A stretch of 64,000 nucleotides of DNA from Stichopus chloronotus (taxonomy: Eukaryota > Echinodermata > Holothuroidea > Aspidochirotida > Stichopodidae), in the NCBI GenBank assembly GCA_021234535.1, contig CM037846.1, positions 19,361,814 to 19,425,813 of the forward strand, given 5' to 3'. A model generated the notes under the pieces. The model saw nothing but the letters and a program-made list of their open reading frames with translations, was not told where the DNA came from and did not search any database. The translations under genes and the position numbers were made by a program. Below are positions 56,690-64,000 of this stretch, in pieces (position 1 is the first letter of the stretch; every line of letters starts with the position of its first letter).

Positions 56690-58555
56690 CTGAAATCAAA
56701 ACCAGACAGCCAAGAGGCTTAGTGATTCCTTGCCTCTATTACACTCAATGTCCGAATGCCCTCCTCAGATACTGTGCCCCAGAGAATTTAACTGTTGCAG
56801 TTCTAGTGTAAAAGTTTGAAATTGAAATTTCACAGAACTTTTCCTACAATACTCTTCCAGGTTTGTAATTGATTGCCTAAAATTCTGCAGCCACCAAATG
56901 ATGTATTACACTTCAAGTTATATCTCTGAAGTCAGTCCATTACAGGGTGCCACTGACTCTTTCCTTGGCTGAAATACAAAAAATACAACTGCTATCTGAT
57001 CATTTTTCATAAGTAAAACCAGAAAGCTAAAAGGCTTTGTGATTCCTTGCTACATGGTTCTATTACAACAAACATGAATTATTCACATGAGAAGTATAAG
57101 ATCAACTGCAATTATTTTTCTTGATACACCACAAGCCTTTAACCCAAAATGACCTTTATTTTGGTGACCTAAAATTACCGCAACATTTGACGTCCACCAA
57201 AAGCAATAGGGATCACCTACCCAGGCCATACAACCCACACATCAAGTACAGTATGAGTATGACATCAGTCAACATTATCTCTGAGCTCCAAGAAACACAC
57301 AGTAATCAATGCTGCTTCTAGTCTTGCCTGTTGTTAGTTGAATCAAATAACTCAACCTTATCTCATCTGAACTCAGCTTGTCTGCCATATTTGCCTCAAA
57401 ATTCTTCATAAAGCGACCAGAATGTTCTTGGGTCTCCATCGTATGGTGGAATTTCTGCCTTAGGTAATTCCAACGCAAATTTGAAACTCAATTTCCTCCT
57501 TCAACTTTTTCAATGCTTCCTCCCTCTCCTCAGTTTAATGCTTTTGGCATTCAAACTCCAGCTTTCTGCTTGCTCAAATGCTTCATCAGACGACAACCCA
57601 GCCAGATCAGCATGAACCTCTTCCATTGCCTCAAATTGGCGCTCTGCCTTTTGCAAATTTTCCTTTATCGACTCTGCGATAATTTCTTCCTTGTTACAAG
57701 TAGCTTTTAACACACTCAAAGTCCTCGTAAGTTGACCCTAAGTTATTATTCCTCCTCAATATTTTTGCTTCCCCCATCCTTTCCAACATTGTGAAATATG
57801 ATTGAAAGCACTCCAATTTGATTATTAAGAAACCTTGTTCTGCTACCAGCTGTTCCTCTGGATATTGATATTATCCAAATAAATGACAGAACAGATGGTA
57901 TTTTATTTTCCTCATTTTTTTATAAACCCATTAACATTCCATCTATCTGACCCCATGACCCCCCATACCAAGACTATCTCTCTGGACAACTTATCCAGGC
58001 CCTTCACACTAGAAGTTACTCACTAAGTTACAAATGCAGTACTGTAGGGAGCAATCCCATTGAGTTAACTGTGTGCGATGGAATCAAAACTGAAATTGCA
58101 CAATGTAGACCCGTATGAATTTGTACGGTAGATTATAATAACCACAATAATGGTGTGTAGGCTATTATTATTGTTTTAAAGTGAAAAATTATCCCTTCCT
58201 CTTTATTGATAAGCATTAAATTTCACAGGGTCGTGAACCTGTTAATAACAGACAACCTTATCAAGTTTAAAACAAATCTGACCCACAGATAAGGAACTAT
58301 GGCAGTTTTAACATTTTTTATGTTTTACCCCATAACCTCATTAATATGCAAGATTTGGACACCAAAAACAATAGGGATCATCTACTCAATATGGGCAACC
58401 TACATGCCAAAAATGAAATTACTCAGAGTTACCCTTCTTGAGATAGAGTGTTTACAAGCAACCATCACACACACACACACATATACACACCCTCACACAC
58501 ACCCTTACATACACACACACGACATCAGGACTGCATAAATTCCCCTGCCTACGGC
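56690..58555 (+). repeat. DR1-type composite repeat, scrambled, containing a gag relic
   Basis: Two left-end copies (56695-56735 and 57010-57050) share ACCAGANAGC..AGGCTT..GTGATTCCTTGC, the reverse of the flank at 16958-17000. A single array unit (CCACCAAAAGCAATAGGGAT) is at about 57195, and another (ACCAAAAACAATAGGGATCA, CTTCTTGAGATAGAGTGTTT) at 58355-58455. It ends in (CA)n and the hairpin CCTGCCTACGGCAAGGAATC at about 58542-58561. The Bel-Pao gag relic at 57275-57719 lies inside it. Confidence 0.5.
57275..57719 (-). pseudogene. Bel-Pao-type gag relic (DUF1759-like)
   Basis: The minus strand from 57719 reads a helical, charged stretch (KENLQKAERQFEAMEEVHAD), then LPKAEIPPYDGDPRTFW, the core of the DUF1759 gag-like domain. 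In the next frame it gives FEANMADKLSSDEIRLSYLI then TGKTRSSIDYCV, its second half. A frameshift and stops break it. Pol is not found next to it. Retroelement gag is more likely than a host gene, since the remaining frame is damaged. Confidence 0.55.
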
Positions 58556-59159
58556 AAGGAATCAAAAATCACTCGTAGGTAATCCAAACTGACAAATCAC
58601 TTGTCTCTATTAAATTATGGTCACATATTCCACAGTGTCTAATGTTGGATAAAGATCTCTCTGGGATTGACAAAACCTGTCTCAGTGACCTCAGGGGTCA
58701 ATGGTTACTAGTCAGCCAGAAATATTCTCTCTGCATGGGAGGGATTGTATCCAAGTAAAGCAGAATAAAAACCAATTATTTGTCTTTTGGCAATTGTGTA
58801 CTTGTCACTATCAAAACAGCTCAGTAAATAGTAATAGATTTATAATAAAAGGATGACAAAGGTATGTACTGCTTTCTGTTGTGCATTGCATTAAAAGTCA
58901 CAGAATTCAAATTTACTAGACCAAAAATACTTACTGGATTTTATGAAACATATCAAGCATTGTTGGTCTTTGCCAGCTGATTACACCAAATACTTGTATA
59001 CCCACTAATACAGTAGCAGGGGAGAGTAAAAGTACCTGCTGAGAGCTAACATTTTGCACCTCCTACAGCCCCAAATAACCTTCAATTAAAACCAAACCCC
59101 AAAGAGGTTATGCACTGCCCTTAACCCCATCTGTAAAGTGCAGGGTTACTTCCCCTTTG
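58556..59159. other. Non-coding stretch around the possible 58.9-kb exon
   Basis: Apart from the candidate exon at 58935-58976 no gene or repeat was recognised. Confidence 0.3.
58935..58976 (-). CDS. Weak candidate internal exon (42 bases)
   Basis: On the minus strand TGTAATCAG precedes 58976, with a pyrimidine tract TTTTACTCTCCCCTGC further up, and GTAAGT follows at 58934-58929, a perfect donor. The 42 bases would join in phase to the exon at 63244-63349 (which ends with one base) and leave one base for the exon at 51815-51922 (which starts with two). The encoded segment is about GKDQQCLICFIKS. Phase agreement by chance is about one in nine. No homology is known to me. Confidence 0.18.
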
Positions 59160-59770
59160 AAAGCAGTGTGTTCACAAGCTTATCACTGTACCACCTCTGA
59201 TGTCTCCATATGACCTTTGATGCAAAGTGTGATTCCTGAGATACTGCAAAGATTGGTTGTCTATATTCTGCCTACTGGTGACCTCAAATGACCTTTGAGC
59301 CGCACCCAAAACAATCCCAGTTGAGACTTTTATATGTCCTTCACACACACCAACTTTGATCTGTCTTGCACCTTTCTTTCAAAAGTTATAGCATTAATTA
59401 ACATACACAAGCTTTACACATTATGGCCTCTAATGACCCCATATGACCTTCGACCTCCAAAAATTCATCACAACCTTATTTAATTTAAGTGGAGTACATA
59501 CCCTCCAAGTTTGAAGGTCATGCAACATGTAGTTCCTGAGATACTGCAAACATACTTTGTCTACACACTGGCTGCTGGTGACCTCATATGACATTTGACC
59601 CACACAAAAAAGCAATCTCAGCCGAGATCTTTATTTGTTCTACCCACACACAAACTTTCACATATCTTGTACCTTCCATTCAAAAAGTAGAGTGCTAACA
59701 AGATTGTTGTTACACACACCACACCCACACACACATACATACACTGTCCCATGATTACAAAGGTTACAAT
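59160..59770 (+). repeat. Diverged DR1-type array with (CA)n
   Basis: TGACCTTTGATGC, TGACCTTTGAGCC and TGACCTTCGACCT lie about 115-160 bases apart, each after a CTCAAATGACC / CCCATATGACC phrase. The array ends in ACACCCACACACACATACAT and CCCATGATTACAAAGGTTAC, the same tail as at 53560 and 62515. Confidence 0.55.
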
Positions 59771-60239
59771 TATCATCAAAACCAAAAATGCAGATTATTG
59801 GAAGACTATTAGTATACATACCACATAAGCCTCAAAATATGGTTACAAAATAAAGTAAGGAAAAATAATCAGTAACATCAAACATTTTATCAATAGCCTA
59901 ATAGGCTAACACAGCATGGGCAGATGTGCAGTATTAGCAGATGCATGACACATACATTTTAACTGTCATGATACATCCACGTAACATTACTTGAAGTTAA
60001 GACACACATGAATTGCCTATAACATGTTTCAACAAACATTTAATTAGTCATTCCACCTTGCATTCCTGGTACTCCTTCATTGATCAATTATTTGGGAGAC
60101 TACAGTAACACAGAAGTCAGATTTCAAAAGTCGTTGGTGGCAAGGTTGCAGGTAGATCCCCTGTACACACAGGAAACTTCTCCATCTTCCCTTTCTGCAG
60201 ACATCTAGAGGGATGTGATCTCAACTGATTAGATCATGA
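59771..60239. other. Flank of the Ginger1 relic
   Basis: No terminal inverted repeat or CCGG/CCGT target duplication of a Ginger element could be found here. Nothing else was recognised. Confidence 0.3.
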
Positions 60240-61860
60240 CATGCTTGGATCATCACCATCAAGGATGCTCATTATGAATGCAAGAGCATACCAGTCTGAC
60301 CCATTAGTCTGTCTCTGAGTTGATGGCATCTCTACAGTGATGGAATCCAGAGGGTCAGGTAATAAACTAGCTTGGTATAAGCTGTCATATGCTACAATGT
60401 GACCTCCTTCACATCCTATGAGTTGAAATCATAACCCAGTGGTTCTTGCTGGCATTTCACACTTGAATAAACTCCTGTTGCTGTACCTCAAACTGTAGAT
60501 TATCCCCTAGACAGGTATCCTGAAACCTACCTACTGTGGAGATGAGGGCCTGAGCAGCATTCAACCGGCATTTCTGGAATGACCTGAATTTTGGATCTGC
60601 TGTTGGTTTGAAGGTAGGGTCAACATACTCTCCTGTGATAATGCAATCTGTCACTTCCTTATTCTGTGTCTACTGTTTCAGTTGATACCTTATCGCTATG
60701 TGGCTGATCTCTAACTGCTGTTTCTTCCACTCTGAGTCTGCTGTATTTAACGCTTCCTCAAACTCACGCTTGTGATAAACTTTGAGTCTGTTTGCATTGA
60801 CTGCTTTCTAAAAAAACACCCCCTTTGTGTTCTAGCCTCTATACACTCTTTGTAACCTCACTGTGTATCTTATATGGTCCTGTTTACCATGGTGCCATCT
60901 TACCACCACACAACCTCTGGTTCTTCACCACCTTCTATCAGTACTTTAGATCCACCCTTGAGTTCCTGGGGACTGCAATGCTTGTCATAACTTTGCTTGT
61001 CTTGCCTGGGAGGTAGCTATATTCTTCATGGCTTTATCTGCTGCTGCTTGTCAGTAAGGTTACCATTGATAGGATTCTAACCTCCATGCTAATTTTGCTT
61101 GGTTCTTTCAAAAATCCTTTACTTTCAACGTCATTTCCTTCCACTACCAATTCGACTGCTAGACATGGCTGATGGCCAAAAATTAAAGCAGGTAAAATGC
61201 TCTTACTGAGTAGATGCAAGCTTCCACATTCAGTGAGCACACAGGACACTGTCCAAACTGTCAGCCCTGCCATTGTGATTGTCCAGATACTTTAGTAGGA
61301 CATTCTGAGTGATCTGGTGATGTTCCTCTGCCAATCCATTGCACTGGGGATGGTATGCCAGTTACACGGTGTTCAACACTGGTGAGTCTATGGAGTTCTT
61401 CAGAGACACTGTTTACAAACTATCGACCACGATCAAATATCTGAATCTGGGGACATCAAAGCCTTCAGATGATGTACAATATGAATTGAGCAACCTCTGT
61501 GGCACTCTTGGTCTTCAATGGTTCAGACTCCACCCACTTGGTGTAAGCACAAACTGCCATAGAAATGTACTCCAAGCTTTTCCTTGTCTTGGGTAAACGG
61601 CCTATCAGGTCTGTTCCGAATCTCGGAAAGGCCTTTGACTTAATTGCAGTGGTTGTAGTTTTTCTCAAACTTTCCTGAACACCTTGTTTACCCTTTGACA
61701 TACATCACAGGTCCTCAAGAAATTCTGCACATCTATCGTGATAGTGAGCCAGTCAAATTTCTCCTTACTACGAGTTTGGGTCGTGTCATTTCCAAAATAT
61801 TCACTCAATGCTTTTGTCTCCTTAGTGTTCCCTAGTCCCTTGAGTCAAGTGGGAACTATA
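60240..61860 (-). pseudogene. Decayed Ginger1-type transposase: integrase core, GPY motif, Ulp1-like protease
   Basis: Minus strand, high to low. 61850-61690: H2C2-type finger remnant with C-x2-C (FLRTCDVCQRVNK). 61640-61460: core start FGTDLIGRLPKTR, Asp at 61609-61611, then YTKWVESEPLKTKSA. 61434: second Asp (IFDRGR). 61326-61328: Glu of NGLAEE. 60880-60872: GPY motif in TGPYKI. 60560-60430: LGDNLQFEVQ..EFIQV and NHWVMIST, with the Ulp1 (C48) His near 60440. 60386-60384: Asp of YDSLY. 60291-60293: the Cys of GSDC is Trp. Integrase plus GPY/F plus C-terminal Ulp1 is the published Ginger1 layout (Bao and others 2010). Several stops and frameshifts, including three stops close to the second Asp, leave it dead. 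A plain Ty3/Gypsy integrase is the alternative, but the Ulp1 part speaks against it. Confidence 0.72.
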
Positions 61861-61960
61861 CATAGCTACTCTTCTCTACTTCAAATAACTTGGGCTAACT
61901 GATCTATGAAGAATAAAAATGATAAGATGTTAAAGTAAAACGATGGAAAAAAAAACAAAG

Positions 61961-62530
61961 CAGAGTAAGGAAAGCGTTGTGGTTTTTATGATGCAATTAC
62001 AAGCATTTTCTCCTCTGAATCTGACATCATAACAGAAAAATGTGCTATAATCTACCTATCCCTTCATATCAAATGCGAGATCTGTACAAGCTTCCTTTCT
62101 TGAGATATCACCTCTACAAGGGTTTCACAATTTGACTTGTTAACCCTAAATGACATTTGGCCTCCACCAAACTCAATAGGGATCTTGCCATGTGGTGCAC
62201 CAACACACTAAAGATGAGGTTTGTCCAAGGTTCCCTCCTTGGGATATCATGTTTATAAGTCTTTTGCAATTTGACCCCTAAAGACCTCAAATGTCATTTG
62301 ACCTCCACTAAGACAGTAGGGATCTTGTACCCTGTAAATTTGAGATCCATCCAAAATTTTCTTCTTGAGATATTGTGTTTAAATTGCTATTACAATTTGA
62401 CCCATGCTAACCCCAAATAGCCTTGACCTCCACCAAAAACAGTGGGGTTCTTGTATTTGATGTGGTAAATTGTTTTAACAAGGTGTGACAAACACGCATA
62501 CACCACCGTGACTGCATGATTACAAAAGGT
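61961..62530 (+). repeat. Third DR1-type composite repeat, head plus eroded array
   Basis: The head (about 61975-62110) matches 42548 and 52291: GCGTTGTGGTTTTTATGATG, AATCTGACATCATAAC, ATGCGAGATCTGTACAAGCT. The array words TGACATTTGGCCTCCACC, TGTCATTTGACCTCCACT and AGCCTTGACCTCCACC have lost the perfect DR1. It ends GTGACTGCATGATTACAAAA. It lies between the Ginger1 relic and the exon at 63.3 kb. Confidence 0.55.
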
Positions 62531-63243
62531 AAAATTATTAAAGCAAAAACAATTTCCATAAATTTTAGTGTAAAAAGTGACATATACAATTTTTTCTTTT
62601 ATTGACAACTCAGCACATTTATCTTTTAGAACAGTAGATGGCATGACTGTGATTAGTGAAAAAAAAAACCCCACAAAACCCTGCACAGGCATTCCCACTG
62701 AAATTTGCACAGGATATTTTTATTGTACTTCCTAACCTTTTGCATACCTTCACCTCATTTAGAATAATATTTTTTACCAAAAATATCACATCATCAAAAC
62801 ACTGATGCCTCTTCACATTCTGGCTCTTAAATTTTGTTACTCAAAGTTTGTGACCTATTTGGCAGTTTGGTCTACAACCCCATCTTTTGATTCAGAACAG
62901 CAATCTTTTTTTCCACATGAAATTTAATCATAATCATGTTATAATGCTTGCAGTAAATCTGTTTTTCATTAGTTTTGTGGTGCACTTATTTAGTGAAAGT
63001 AATTACTTCAGATGAGTTAATAAAATCATTAACATTTACAATTGCTACAAGCCACAAAAGAGCGTGTTATAGTTCTAACAAGTCAAACTAACGACTCATG
63101 AAATATTATACTTATATTATCACACTGAAGTTTTAACTTAAAGGATTTATAAGCAATTTATTGGAGAATGATGCTTCATCTTTATGTAGGGCCAATTTTT
63201 TAATAATGTATGATGATGACAAAAGCGGTAAAGTAAAACATAC
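62531..63243. other. Non-coding, presumed intron or spacer
   Basis: No exon or repeat was recognised between the composite repeat and the 63.3-kb exon. Confidence 0.3.
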
Positions 63244-63349
63244 CTTGCTTTGATTCGACGTAAAAGAGTGAACCATCCTTGACAGTGAAATTGCAGTACT
63301 TTCTTCTGAATTCCTTCTTCTGATCACAAGCCAGTTTGTTAGTGTACAT
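63244..63349 (-). CDS. Possible first coding exon, like the N-terminus of Ginger1/GIN-type integrases
   Basis: ATG at 63349 opens 35 codons plus one base, ending CAAAGCAAG with GTATGT directly after (63243-63238), a good donor. The peptide contains DQKKEFRRKYCNFTVKDGSL then FYVESK. A run of the type RRK..(N/K)F....G.LFY(V) is what precedes the H2C2 finger in Gypsy/Ginger1 integrases and in the domesticated GIN genes. The strand is the same as the Ginger1 relic 1.4 kb downstream, so it may be that element's first exon. Alternatively it may start a small gene spliced to 58935-58976 and 51815-51922. The frame is closed upstream by a stop near 63395, unless splicing occurs in between. Confidence 0.4.
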
Positions 63350-64000
63350 TTTACTTGAATGCAACACATGCCTAATTTGAACATAACATAGCCACTATCA
63401 AACTAAATTAGCAACAATCTGTAGGCCTACTGCATTGAAATAGGTCCTATGGTAGCCGAGCCTATATTGATGTAGTAATAACCATAATGAAGGCTAGCAT
63501 TAATGAAGTTACAGTATTCCCTGTCAGCAGAGAAATTCCAAATTTTACTTCAACTCTATTTTTAAACTGTTTAGAACCTTTTTTTCTTTTCAAGTGATAG
63601 TAACATTGTACTTAGTACGTGTTAAAGTCGACTAGGAGAAAGGTCAACATTCTATAAGACAACCAAGCTCTTTGGGGTAATCTTTGTCAAATGCTTTCAA
63701 GACACTGACCACTCGTGAACACAGCATTCACCCGCCAAACAGACAGCAACATTTAACATCTAGTCCAAACTCTTCAGCTTAACATAATGTGAGTACAGGG
63801 TTACCATGATCTAAAAGCAGAATCTCACTTCTAAAATCCCTCACCTGAGGTAAACTTTTTGCTGTAGATACAAAGCATCCACAAGCAAAATATGATAATG
63901 ACAAGGATTATTGATTCATCCTCTAGCCAAGGTCTTTACATTTTGACATATGAAGATCAGAAATTTACACATGTCTTTCTTGTCTTCAACACCAATAGGC
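63350..64000. other. Flank, nothing firm
   Basis: A 17-base mini-exon could be drawn on the minus strand near 63841-63862 (TATCTACAG before it, CAG|GTGAGG after it), but so short an exon cannot be defended from sequence alone. No repeat was recognised. Confidence 0.25.

Noticed and set aside
63841..63862. 17-base mini-exon on the minus strand
   Set aside because: Both splice sites look fair, but such a short exon cannot be told from chance without transcripts.

Overview
The window is eukaryotic and animal. It is AT-rich, gene-poor and packed with mobile and tandem repeats. It holds no bacterial-type operons, rRNA, convincing tRNA or CRISPR array. Penelope-like elements, LINEs of CR1/L2/jockey type, hAT-like and TTAA-type DNA elements, Bel-Pao and Ginger1 relics, and arrays rich in TGACCTTTGACCT together suggest a marine invertebrate. 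An echinoderm such as a sea cucumber is my best guess, but this is inference and no single marker proves it.

Host genes are scarce. The best is a minus-strand first coding exon at 13702-13937. It has a signal peptide, a leucine-rich-repeat N-terminal cysteine motif (C-x3-C-x-C-x6-C) and a GTGAGT donor in phase 2, as in LGR-type receptors. A minus-strand terminal exon with acceptor, stop and poly-A signal lies at 51815-51922. Two further possible exons are at 58935-58976 and 63244-63349, and all three agree in phase.

Layout. 0-13 kb: hAT, TTAA and other TIR elements, and 300-bp arrays carrying CRE-like, E-box and nuclear-receptor-like motifs. 13.7 kb: the LRR exon. 15.6-17 kb: a composite repeat with a 140-bp array of AGGTCAAAGGTCA. 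17.5-22.3 kb: inverted repeats, a nested hAT MITE with perfect 8-bp target duplications, and an inverted copy of the 300-bp arrays. 22.5-26 kb: tandem and inverted repeats. 26.3-32.4 kb: an old LINE on the minus strand (ORF1, zinc finger, endonuclease, reverse transcriptase), split by a 1.56-kb TIR element at a TA. 32.9-33.7 kb: a TTAA-flanked element. 35-41.5 kb: RT and Penelope fragments.

A segment of about 3.3 kb is present twice, near 42.5-46.9 kb and 52.3-55.6 kb. The first copy carries two later insertions, a 1.09-kb hAT-like element and a 5'-truncated LINE. The second copy keeps the empty sites. Between them are a 442-bp TIR element full of CACTTAAGTG palindromes and a small Penelope copy. 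56.7-62.5 kb holds more DR1-type composite repeats, a Bel-Pao gag relic and a decayed Ginger1 transposase with a Ulp1-like domain.

Most open frames in the window are chance or lie in repeats. The longest (141 codons, about 43.0-43.4 kb) looks spurious. All repeat boundaries were read by eye.
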